Shown here one piece after another: positions 10,202-18,829 of a stretch of 64,000 nt of DNA. Where the stretch lies: positions 1 to 64,000 of the forward strand of contig NADL03000683.1 in assembly GCA_002205965.3 (NCBI GenBank), written 5' to 3'. The stretch is from Kappaphycus alvarezii (Eukaryota > Rhodophyta > Florideophyceae > Gigartinales > Solieriaceae). The translations under genes were made by a program, and so were the position numbers. Numbering within the stretch: position 1 is the stretch's first letter; each line of letters begins with the position of its first letter. The notes under the pieces are model-generated. The model saw nothing but the letters and a program-made list of their open reading frames with translations. It searched no databases and had not been told where the DNA came from.

Positions 10202-11218
10202 TTCCTATGGGAGGAAAAAGGGCCTGGGAATGGATCATCTCGATTACGCGTGACTACTACGAACTCCACGTAATCATCCATTTCTACATTAATATATGCC
10301 TATGTTTTCGTACGTTGAACGGACCATTGCTACCTCAAGAAGATTTCCGACTATTGATCAGAGTTCTATTCTCATTCCAAAACGGAAGGTTCACGGAAGC
10401 AGGTCCAGAGTTTGTGGAAGTCATATATCATTACTCTATAGGGAGGTATGGAATGGTAGCTATCGGAGACTTGTCGCAAACATATCTGAACATTATCCGT
10501 CCAGTTTACGTATTTCTCAAGAAAACCGATGTGCGACTGAGAGGTTACAGCTTGCCCCCGATATGGAATATCGACTGGTCCCGTATCCTCTATGGGAACC
10601 TATGTTGCTCCGCTCAGAAACACAACCTCAGCTGGAGACCAAGATCCTCCCGAGCCGTGATGATGATACGGGCAGGACATCAAGTGATCGAGGGGATCAT
10701 CGAAGAGGGCAAGGCGTCGGGAGCAGCGAGGAAATCGCCAAGAAGATCGCCCCAAACACCGCCTAGTCTCCCAAGGGAAACTATGCATCCTTAATTATTG
10801 GACGACTACCAATTAGACGTTGGCTTCGCGAAATGACAGAGGACCTCGAGAAGCAGAAGTAATTTCCTTTTTTGCATTTAGTATTTGCATGTGCTTCCAG
10901 ACCATTCACGGGGCGCACCTTACTCGTGAGGACTCAGTCCTTATGTTGCGAGTTTTTTTCTCCTTCAGATACCCGTTTCTGGACCCGTTGCCAGAAAAGT
11001 TTGCATACTACGTTTATTACCTCACATTTGGAAGGTTTGGAGAAGTGAAACGGGAGGAGCTCATTAGAGAACACTATGAAACCATACGCCGAATCTACGA
11101 AACTCTTGACCAAGGAGATGAGCCGGTCATCGCACGGTACACACTCTCTCATCATATTGGAAATGAGCTACTACCATATCCTATAGTGAACCCTATACTC
11201 TCCCTGATGAATGGATAG
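10198..11218 (+). pseudogene. ORF3 of copy A1, frame-broken
   Basis: The counterpart of the intact 353-residue ORF3 at 17733-18794. The start overlaps the pol stop as ATGA (10198). The frame is lost near 10525 by small deletions, lost again in the basic linker, and reopens at 10820 for the second repeat unit, which differs from A2 near its end (about 11184). Both repeat halves are still readable. See the A2 entry for domain description. Confidence 0.75.
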
Positions 11219-11282
11219 AACTCCCACAAGAACAACAAGAGCATTGAGAACGAGACGGGACGTTCGACCTAAGTCCGGGGGG

Positions 11283-12781
11283 TGTAGGCGCAGATTTTTT
11301 TTTGTCGCCGTCATCTACAGACCTTCAGTTTACTGTACTACCTATCCTTGTCCAAATTTGCTTATAGTTCCGGTCCTCCTCGTCCTCCCTGAACCTCGCT
11401 TATCATTACCGCGGTCCTCTCCAAATTTACTTCCATTTTATCTAGATATTTTTACTGTATCCACCCCTCTGAATCGATCCCGAATTAAGTTCTTTTTCCC
11501 TTTTTGCTTACCTCCTCCTCCAAAATCTTTTTTTTGAGACAAAGGGCGCAAATGCACTACTACAAAAATCCCTTGCAGATTTATTTACCTATTTCTAATC
11601 TATAGAACCTGCCCCGGAGCCTATTTAAACACCTTTATTCCAAGTCTTAAACGCTCCCGATCATTTTGCTCAGCACTCCTGTCCCCCTACACACCCCGCT
11701 CACCCCTTTTACAGAAACATGACGTCAAATCGCCCCTCTGTCCCTATCTCCAAAAACCGCCCTTCCCGTCCCATCAATGGCCTTCGTCTCGCCGCCTACG
11801 GGCCAACCGATGCCGACGACTACATCCGGCGTCAAACAAAGAAGAAAATCATCGAGTTCGTTCGCCGCCTCTTCATAGAAGAAGAGGCGAGGGAGGTAAG
11901 TGAGGATGAGACTGAGAAAGTCGAGGAGGAGAGCGGGGAGTCCTTCGAGGAATGGTTAGCCCCTGAGCTAGTGTACGAGACTCAGGGGAAAGAGGATGAG
12001 GTTAAAGAGGAGGATGAGGTTGAAGAGGAGGATGAGGATGAGGATGAGGATGAGGATGAGGATGAGGATGAAGAGGAGGAAGAAAAGGATGACGAGGACG
12101 AGGACGAGTTGGAGGAGGGAAATGGGGGCATGGAAAGTGTTTACTGGTGGGGCCTGGACTGGAGAGTATGGATCAAGTGGTGCCGACGCTGGAACCGGAT
12201 GGAGATATCTTTAGTAGTTTAGATATCTCCCAGGAGGGAATAGAGAGCTGTGAGCCATTCGCAGATATTTGTGGGGACTGCTTGGACAGCATGGATATTT
12301 TAGAGGAGTTGTTTGGATCTGATTTAGAGAATGGGAAATAAGAGGACCTCATTGATTGTTAGTTTCTTAAGTATCTTTTGTTTAGAGTATATCATCCACA
12401 CAAATTGTTTGTATGCATTTCCTGGTACCTTCTGTAGTTTTGTTCGGACTTTAGGGGTAGCCAAAAGTCTATATAAGCTGAGTAAACCGCTTCCTCATGG
12501 AGAGGTCAAGCAAGTTGGCAGACAACTTCAAGCTCAGTCCAAATAGTAGGAAGTTGAGAGTCAACTTCAGACCCAAGAAGCATTTATTTTACCCTAGTCA
12601 CTAAGCATAGGTGGTAGACCCTGCCCCTTCCATACTTGCTTGTAGCCCATTCAACTGTCTTCCCTATACACTCCTTTTCGTTCGTTCAACTATACCACGG
12701 TAGCACTTTTGTCGCTTGCAACACCTCCTTCTTGGGTGGTTGATTCTGAATATCTCTTCTCCCGACGATTTACCCCTATCA
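11283..12781 (+). repeat. LTR2, shared by both tandem copies
   Basis: 1499 bp, TGTAGGCGCAG to CCCCTATCA. It is the 3' LTR of A1 and the 5' LTR of A2. Relative to LTR1 and LTR3 it has several one- or two-base losses, for example TGTAGG for TGTTAGG, CCCCGGAGC for CCCCGGGAGC, TTTACTG for TTTACACTG, and one T fewer near 12142. Confidence 0.9.
11719..12341 (+). pseudogene. LTR-encoded acidic protein, LTR2 copy, frameshifted
   Basis: Identical to the LTR3 version up to about codon 140. There GTGTTTACTGG lacks one T compared with GTGTTTTACTGG in LTR1 and LTR3, so the conserved C-terminal domain falls into another frame (12147-12341). A single-base homopolymer difference; real mutation or base-call error cannot be told apart from this sequence. 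Confidence 0.75.
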
Positions 12782-12783
12782 TT

Positions 12784-12801
12784 TGGTACTCTTGTGGAGG
12801 G
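12784..12801 (+). promoter_or_regulatory. Primer-binding site, copy A2
   Basis: TGGTACTCTTGTGGAGGG two bases after the end of LTR2; identical to the A1 site. Confidence 0.7.
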
Positions 12802-12870
12802 GGTTGCACCCGAGGTATTCGAGTTGAGCAGTCTTAGGGAACCATTCGAGGGGATTTCTTTTCTGTAATC

Positions 12871-13797
12871 ATGGATCTCAACGCTGCTCGTATAACGTTC
12901 ACAGGGGGCAAGAATGAAGACGTTGAGGAGTTTCTCTATACATATGTCAACGTTGTGATGCGTGAGAAGAGCGATGAAGAGAAGGCCGAAAGTATCTTCG
13001 CCTATCTTCATGGTGACGCAAAGCACAAATATAAGGCCAAGTTTATCAACGGGTGGTCTCTTAACGGGAATGGGCGTAACTTCGGTGAGGTATGTGAGTG
13101 GCTTGTGAAAGAATATGCTAAGCAGGTAGAACCAGATGAGATGATTCGTACCGCCATAGAGGCCCGGCTCAACTTCGACGATTTGTTAAGCTCATTGGTA
13201 TACTTGTGTGATCTCTATGAAAAGGCTGGGTTCAACGCCCAAGCCAAGTACGGAATGCTGCGTAAGGCGGCGATGGGGGATAAGCGGCTCTCCGATTTCC
13301 TCCTCATCAAGGGCCCTCACACTTTTAATGAACTGAAGGGTACCATAGTAGAATTTGTCAAAAATTCGGAGACGTTTCAGTCACTAAGTGAAATACCGAG
13401 GGAAACCCGTACATCTATGCCGATCGTGCATCCTGAAAAGAATTATCAAAGGCCAGCTACTAGCGCAGCAGCATTGGAATCAGTCAGGAGCGATGTCAAA
13501 AACTTGGAAGAAAGGTTGGAAACCCGATTCGATAATCGACTTGACATGATAACCTCGCAGTTGGAAAGCCTTACTCTTACCATTAAGAAGAACCAGTCTG
13601 GGGCCCCAAGGCCGCAGAAGTCTGTTCCTACTGTCACAAGCCTGGACACTTTGCAAATAGGTGTCCTGATAATCCACATAGAAACACTCGTTGTGGAAAG
13701 TGCGGTCGTTACGGGCATCATGAAAGTAACTGCTGGTCTAAAGACAACAGAAGAGCAAATTTATCGGACGCGAGGAGTGAGTCAGGACCAGAGATGA
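12871..13797 (+). CDS. Gag, copy A2
   Basis: Identical in sequence to the A1 gag. Structural Gag of a Ty3-type element: 308-residue frame, about 235 of them convincing. A coiled, charged segment (about 205-240) precedes the zinc-knuckle region. As in A1, the two CX2CX4HX4C knuckles (CSYCHKPGH and CGKCGRYGHH segments, 13623-13730) are in the frame that leads into pol, not in this one. Because both copies share this state, it is either ancestral, a systematic homopolymer error at GGGGCCCC (13600-13607), or a genuine recoding site. Confidence 0.8.
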   Translation: MDLNAARITFTGGKNEDVEEFLYTYVNVVMREKSDEEKAESIFAYLHGDAKHKYKAKFINGWSLNGNGRNFGEVCEWLVKEYAKQVEPDEMIRTAIEARLNFDDLLSSLVYLCDLYEKAGFNAQAKYGMLRKAAMGDKRLSDFLLIKGPHTFNELKGTIVEFVKNSETFQSLSEIPRETRTSMPIVHPEKNYQRPATSAAALESVRSDVKNLEERLETRFDNRLDMITSQLESLTLTIKKNQSGAPRPQKSVPTVTSLDTLQIGVLIIHIETLVVESAVVTGIMKVTAGLKTTEEQIYRTRGVSQDQR

Positions 13798-15242
13798 AAA
13801 TCTTACAAAACAGGAAGGATCAAAGGTTGGCGGATGCCGGTAATGTATCCATCGCTGAAGAAATCAGTCAAGTTAATGTGACAAAAAGGGATGGGGAAGG
13901 GAACGTTTTGTCGAAAAAACCTAGGCTAGATTATGGAATGCTGGAGCATATCCCAGCACCTGTACCTCCTCGAACCAAGAGGCTTGATCAAGTTGTTCCA
14001 GGGGTGGGAAACACTTCGGCCAAGAAGACGAGAAAGAGTAAGAAATTTAAGAGTATCCCGAAGGACGTACTAGAATATGTGAAGAAGTACAATTTGGTGG
14101 CTGAGCTTGCATCGGCCCCAACTGGGATAACGTTTGGTCAACTTTTGAGGGGCGACGCAGAGGATGCGAGAAAAGAACTCAAAAAAATTATCAGGTCTAA
14201 TAAGTCCGCTAAGGGTAAGAAACTGTTTCTTCAATCGGCCTCGACAGCACCAAGACGTCTTAAACTAGTACCAGTCAAAGTATTGGGAATGAAAACCCAA
14301 GCTCTTTTCGATTCGGGCGCTGTTCCAAACCTTATCTCAGAAACTTTGGTGACAGATTTAGGTCTCGAAATTATTCCAACTACTCGAAGAATAACTGTGG
14401 CGGATGGAACCGTCTCAAAATGCATGGGCACTGTTAACAAGGTTTCCGTGTTCTTTGGGGACTCTAAAGTTGATGTAGACTTTCTCGTCATGCCGGAGCT
14501 CCCTTTCGATGCAATCATTGGCTGTCCTACCATGGAAAGACTAGGGACCTGCATTGACTTGGGCAACCAAATCGTTTCAGTTAATGTTGACGGCAGAAAC
14601 GTGAAGATGCCCCTGGATTTCGACAAAAGCACACATCCGGAAGATCTAAGAGAGACGGACAGTGAAGATTTCACTTCTAGCTATGACAGCGAAGATTCCG
14701 AACCAACTAACACTTTCGGAAGTGAGAAAGGGTACGCTCGGGGGACAATGAACATGACATGGGACGATTATGATTCTGGGTTTGAAACAGATGAAGAATG
14801 GAATTCTAGGGTAGGTTTGACACCTGAATGTGTTTCTTTTTGCGATAATATCGAATCAAAGGACGGAATTCGGGGCATGAAAGAAGATTACAATTGCACG
14901 GAAAACAAGAATATATCGAATTCCATATCTGAAGATGTGAGCACGCCGGAAGAGGTCCTTCAAAATTTGGAGGGTGAGGATCAAGAAAAGGACCAGCGCC
15001 AAATTGGAGAAATTCAAGAAAAAGTACAGCACCTTCCAGCCCCCGCCTCAATGATAATATCCGACATGTTAACATCTTCCGAAGTAATTGCATGGAGCGT
15101 TTCCGATCTAAGACAAGCAAGTGTACCGGTCACTCACTCATTTGAACTTACCGATACTAAACCAATTTACCACAGGCCTAGACGTCAACCGCCAAAATAT
15201 GACCAATTTATCTCAGAATGTTACAAGTATGCTGGAAAATGA
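13587..15242 (+). CDS. Pol N-terminal part, copy A2: zinc knuckles and aspartic protease
   Basis: The frame opens after a stop at 13584-13586. It begins with two CX2CX4HX4C nucleic-acid-binding knuckles, then a Lys/Arg-rich linker. A conserved block with YNLVAELASAPTGITFGQLL follows (also in the divergent copy near 53740). Next is the retropepsin-like protease with active site DSGA at 14310 (FDSGAVPNLISE) and the later hydrophobic FDAIIGCPTM. An acidic segment (about 14650-15030) leads to the RT connection. The first internal ATG is at 13794, but translation more likely enters from gag. The frame ends at TGA 15240-15242, inside the conserved lead-in to RT. The break is explained by an A-run (AA here, AAA in A1) two bases short of the frame-keeping length. 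Confidence 0.8.
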   Translation, partial: EEPVWGPKAAEVCSYCHKPGHFANRCPDNPHRNTRCGKCGRYGHHESNCWSKDNRRANLSDARSESGPEMKILQNRKDQRLADAGNVSIAEEISQVNVTKRDGEGNVLSKKPRLDYGMLEHIPAPVPPRTKRLDQVVPGVGNTSAKKTRKSKKFKSIPKDVLEYVKKYNLVAELASAPTGITFGQLLRGDAEDARKELKKIIRSNKSAKGKKLFLQSASTAPRRLKLVPVKVLGMKTQALFDSGAVPNLISETLVTDLGLEIIPTTRRITVADGTVSKCMGTVNKVSVFFGDSKVDVDFLVMPELPFDAIIGCPTMERLGTCIDLGNQIVSVNVDGRNVKMPLDFDKSTHPEDLRETDSEDFTSSYDSEDSEPTNTFGSEKGYARGTMNMTWDDYDSGFETDEEWNSRVGLTPECVSFCDNIESKDGIRGMKEDYNCTENKNISNSISEDVSTPEEVLQNLEGEDQEKDQRQIGEIQEKVQHLPAPASMIISDMLTSSEVIAWSVSDLRQASVPVTHSFELTDTKPIYHRPRRQPPKYDQFISECYKYAGK

Positions 15243-16010
15243 TATTATTCGGCCAGTTTCATCCCCATGGTCATTTCCAGTTGTGGTAGCACCAAAGAAG
15301 GATGGAAAACTTCGCTTTTGCGTCGATTACCGACAACTGAACCAGAGAATGATACCCGATCGATTTCCGATTCCAAATATGGAGGAAATCCTCGAGGACT
15401 TGAAGGACGGGAGATACTTCACCTCAATTGATCTTTACACTGGTTATTGGCAGATTCCATTGGATGAAAAATGCAAGGAAAAAACAACTTTTACCAGCAA
15501 AGCCGGTACATTCAGGTTCGAAGTGATGCCTTTTGGTCTCATGAATGCCCCAGCTACATTCCAAAGAATGATGAACGAGGTTTTGAAAGGACTTCATTTG
15601 CAAGAGTTTATATCGATGATGTGGTAATATTCTCAAAAACCTTGGATCAGCACATATCGCATGTCAAGACGTGGTGGAGAGAATAGCTGCGTACAGCCTG
15701 AAAATTAAGTTAAGCAAATGCTTCTTTGCGAAAACGTCTATCCAATTACTCGGTCATATCGTCGATCAAGAGGGAATTAAAGTGGATCCAGAGAAAACGA
15801 AAAAAATCAAGTTGGCACCAAGGCCCGCTTCAAAGACGGAGGTTCGAAGCTTCTTAGGACTGGCCTCATATTACAGGAGATTTATCAAAGATTTCGCCAA
15901 GACTGCAGCACCGTTACATGCCAGCACAACAAAGAACGGAAAATTTTTATGGAACAAGGAAATGCAAACCGCATTTGAAGAGCTTAAAGATAAGCTATGT
16001 GTCCCCCAGT
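15214..16010 (+). pseudogene. Reverse transcriptase region of copy A2, in three frames
   Basis: Ty3-type RT. 15220-15600: MLENDIIRPVSSPWSFPVVV, KKDGKLRFCVDYRQLN, then the first catalytic Asp in FTSIDLYTGYWQI and the FGLMNAPATFQRMM block. 15595-15670: FARVYIDDVVIFSKTL, the catalytic YIDD box. 15671-16006: KLSKCFF, LLGHIVDQEGI, FLGLASYYRRFI and the connection domain. The frames change at one missing C (near 15596), at a missing base in AAGACGTGG (near 15670; A1 has AAGACTGTGG) and at CCCCC (16003-16007, also in A1). All catalytic residues are present, so the domain looks recently functional. Confidence 0.85.
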
Positions 16011-17736
16011 GCTCATGTATCCAGATTTCAAGAGACCATTTGTTGTGGAGACAGATGCCTCAGAACGGTCTTTGGGTGCCGTTTTGTCCCAAAAAGATGA
16101 AAACGGAAGACTACACCCGGTTCAATTCGCAAGTCGCACTCTGAATGATGCGGAAAGGAGATACTCAGTCTGCGAAAAAGAAGCGCTCGCTGTTGTCTTC
16201 GCACTGAAAAAGTTTCGCGTATACCTTTTATCACTCGAGAAATTTGTCTTGATAACTGATCACCAGGCACTTAAGACAGCATTCCAAAAGAAAGATGTAC
16301 ATCACCGCTTGGCCCGATGGCTCGACATTTTCGCAGAATATCGGTTTGAAATTGTGTATAGGCCCGGACGCAATAATCAGCCTGCCGACTACCTATCCCG
16401 CTTGAGGGATCCACTGATTCCAAATGAAAAAGCTTCCGAGAACATCGTCGGAGTTGCCGAGGTGCAAGTGCCGAACAATAACGAGTACGAAGCTAATATT
16501 GACGGACTAATTAAATTCCTGGATGGACTAGAAATGAGAAAGGTTGATATTGAACACAGAAATTGGGTACGCAGGAATCAAAAGGCTTTTACACTATGGA
16601 ATGGGAAACTCTTCCGACACACGAAAGCCGGTCCTCGACTAGTGGCCCCTTTGAAAGAAAGAATGAAGATCTTGAGGACTTTTCATGATGAGTTAGGGCA
16701 TTGGGATCTCGAAACAACCAAGAAATTCGTTACTGAGAGATTCTGGTGGCCCAGTATCCATAAGGACGTCTATAACTTCGTGAAAAGCTGCGACAACTGT
16801 CAAAAATTCACGCCAATACGAAAGTATAAGACAACTCTAGGCTTTCCAGTTTCCGGTCTCTTTGAAACCTTTTCAATTGACTTTGCCGGCCCATTCAAGG
16901 AAACCTCTTCCGGAAACAAATATCTCCTTATAGGGGTGGAACATCTTACTGGATGGCCAATAGCAGTTGCAGTTGAGGAGGCCAATGCTGAAGTGGTCCT
17001 GAGATTCATCGAAAAAGAAATAATTGAACCGTTTGGTCTTCCAAAAAGGATCATCTCGGATAACGCACTTTGTTTTACTGCAACTTCACTGCTTCGTTTC
17101 TTGGAAGAAAAAGGTATTCAGCTAAAGACAGTTCTCGCATATGCTCCTATGTCAAACGGGAAAGCGGAGAGGATGGTTGGAACCATCAAACGATCAATAT
17201 CGAAAACTATGTCCGAGAATGAAATCCAGTGGGAAGATGCCTTACCAAAAGTGTTATACGGCTATCGTCGAAGAAGAGGAAGAAGTGGACGGTCACCGTT
17301 TGAGCTAATGTACGGAAGAGCTCCTAGAATGTTACAGAGAGATATGGAAACAAATGTTATCGATGAAGAGAGTAGAGAGGTCGAACTACTGGCCACCGAA
17401 AGCTGGAGATCACACCGCGCGCTAACACAGACAAGAAATAAGGATGAAGAGCCTCCAGTCCAAACTTTCTCAGTCGGCTCTAAAGTACTTGTAGCACACG
17501 GAAAAGCAATGCAACAGGCTGTGAAGTGGCCGGCTTTCCAAACAAAGTACTCGAACCCTTGCATCGTCACGGAGGAAAGACACCCGCATTATAAGCTCTG
17601 TTCAAGCTCAGGGAAGAGATCAAGGAGGGCAATCCATGCACGTCGTCTGGTCCCTTACCATCAGAGGCCTGAAGAATTCCTTCTCACACAGGACTATGCG
17701 CAACCACGGGAATACTCATCTTTAACTATAGAATGA
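15997..17736 (+). CDS. RNase H and integrase part of pol, copy A2
   Basis: 579-residue open frame. RNase H: VVETDASERSLGAVL, the Glu-bearing EKEALAVVFALKKF, and LITDHQAL. Integrase: an HHCC zinc-binding region (His near residue 230, Cys 265 and 268, CDNCQK), the catalytic core with Asp295 (SIDFAGPF), Asp355 (IISDNALCF) and Glu391 (GKAERMVG). The last two are separated by 35 residues as expected for DD35E. A C-terminal module contains KWPAFQTKY and HARRLVPYH. It inserts element cDNA into the chromosome. The stop TGA overlaps the ATG of ORF3. There is no chromodomain. The ATG at 15997 is internal; the true protein continues from RT. Confidence 0.9.
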   Translation: MCPPVLMYPDFKRPFVVETDASERSLGAVLSQKDENGRLHPVQFASRTLNDAERRYSVCEKEALAVVFALKKFRVYLLSLEKFVLITDHQALKTAFQKKDVHHRLARWLDIFAEYRFEIVYRPGRNNQPADYLSRLRDPLIPNEKASENIVGVAEVQVPNNNEYEANIDGLIKFLDGLEMRKVDIEHRNWVRRNQKAFTLWNGKLFRHTKAGPRLVAPLKERMKILRTFHDELGHWDLETTKKFVTERFWWPSIHKDVYNFVKSCDNCQKFTPIRKYKTTLGFPVSGLFETFSIDFAGPFKETSSGNKYLLIGVEHLTGWPIAVAVEEANAEVVLRFIEKEIIEPFGLPKRIISDNALCFTATSLLRFLEEKGIQLKTVLAYAPMSNGKAERMVGTIKRSISKTMSENEIQWEDALPKVLYGYRRRRGRSGRSPFELMYGRAPRMLQRDMETNVIDEESREVELLATESWRSHRALTQTRNKDEEPPVQTFSVGSKVLVAHGKAMQQAVKWPAFQTKYSNPCIVTEERHPHYKLCSSSGKRSRRAIHARRLVPYHQRPEEFLLTQDYAQPREYSSLTIE

Positions 17737-18794
17737 TTCCTATGGGAGGAAAAAGGGCCTGGGAATGGATCATCTCGATTACGCGTGACTACTACGAACT
17801 CCACGTAATCATCCATTTCTACATTAATATATGCCTATGTTTTCGTACGTTGAACGGACCATTGCTACCTCAAGAAGATTTCCGACTATTGATCAGAGTT
17901 CTATTCTCATTCCAAAACGGAAGGTTCACGGAAGCAGGTCCAGAGTTTGTGGAAGTCATATATCATTACTCTATAGGGAGGTATGGAATGGTAGCTATCG
18001 GAGACTTGTCGCAAACATATCTGAACATTATCCGTCCAGTTTACGTATTTCTCAAGAACAACCAAGATGTGCGACTGAGAGGTTACAGCTTGCCCCCTGA
18101 TATGGAATATCGACTGGTCCCGTATCCTCTATGGGAACCTTATGTTGCTCCGCTCAGAAACACAACCTCAGCTGGAGACCAAGATCCTCCCGAGACCGTG
18201 ATGATGATACGGGCAGGACCATCAAGTGATCGAGGAGGATCATCGAAGAGGGCAAGGCGTCGGGAGCAGCGAGGAAGATCGCCAAGAAGATCGCCCCAAA
18301 CACCGCCTAGTCTCCCAAGGGGAAACTATGCATCCTTAATTATTGGACGACTACCAATTAGACGTTGGCTTCGCGAAATGACAGAGGACCCTCGAGAAGC
18401 AGAAGTAATTTCCTTTTTTGCCATTAGTATTTGCATGTGCTTCCAGACCATTCACGGGGCGCACCTTACTCGTGAGGACTCAGTCCTTATGTTGCGAGTT
18501 TTTTTCTCCTTCAGATACCCGTTTCTGGACCCGTTGCCAGAAAAGTTTGCATACTACGTTTACTACCTCACATTTGGAAGGTTTGGAGAAGTGAAACGGG
18601 AGGAGCTCATAAGAGAACACTATGAAACCATACGCCGAATCTACGAAACTCTTGACCAAGGAGATGAGCCGGTTATCGCACGGTACACACTCTCTCATCA
18701 TATTGGAAATGAGCTACTACCATATCCTTACAGTGAACCCTATACTCTCCCTGATGAATGGATAGAACTCCCACAAGAACAACAAGAGCATTGA
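17733..18794 (+). CDS. ORF3 of copy A2: post-integrase protein with internal duplication
   Basis: 353 residues, start overlapping the pol stop (ATGA), the arrangement that allows termination-reinitiation. Residues 31-137 and 231-337 align with no gap at a constant offset of 200. By hand I count about 36 identities in 107, including IC-CF, ED, RV-FSF, GR-G-V, IR--Y--L and a terminal LxPYPxxEPY. A basic Arg/Ser/Pro linker (about 160-200, with SKRARRREQR and RSPRRSP) joins the halves. Moderately hydrophobic but no clear signal peptide or transmembrane helix, so an envelope protein is not supported. I do not recognise the fold or family. It occurs only in this position in both tandem copies. Confidence 0.8.
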   Translation: MIPMGGKRAWEWIISITRDYYELHVIIHFYINICLCFRTLNGPLLPQEDFRLLIRVLFSFQNGRFTEAGPEFVEVIYHYSIGRYGMVAIGDLSQTYLNIIRPVYVFLKNNQDVRLRGYSLPPDMEYRLVPYPLWEPYVAPLRNTTSAGDQDPPETVMMIRAGPSSDRGGSSKRARRREQRGRSPRRSPQTPPSLPRGNYASLIIGRLPIRRWLREMTEDPREAEVISFFAISICMCFQTIHGAHLTREDSVLMLRVFFSFRYPFLDPLPEKFAYYVYYLTFGRFGEVKREELIREHYETIRRIYETLDQGDEPVIARYTLSHHIGNELLPYPYSEPYTLPDEWIELPQEQQEH

Positions 18795-18829
18795 GAACGA
18801 GACGGGACGTTCGACCTAAGTGCGGGGGG

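Larger units (their letters stand above)
3719..12781 (+). mobile_element. Family-1 Ty3-like LTR retrotransposon, tandem copy A1
   Basis: LTR1 (3719-5250), primer-binding site (5253), gag (5340), pol (6056-10201), ORF3 (10198-11218), a G6 purine tract (11277-11282) and LTR2 (11283-12781). The gene order PR-RT-RNaseH-IN places it in the Ty3 superfamily. It is nearly identical to copy A2, with which it shares LTR2. The five bases before LTR1 are ACATT. Copy A1 has more frame breaks than A2. Confidence 0.9.

Noticed and set aside
13446..13721. Minus-strand frame of 91 codons opposite gag and similar ones opposite protease and integrase
   Set aside because: Antisense shadows; present only because the sense sequence is duplicated in both copies, with no protein-like features.
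17733..18794. ORF3 as a retroviral-type envelope gene
   Set aside because: Position fits, but there is no signal peptide, furin-type site or transmembrane anchor, and the protein is an internal duplication.
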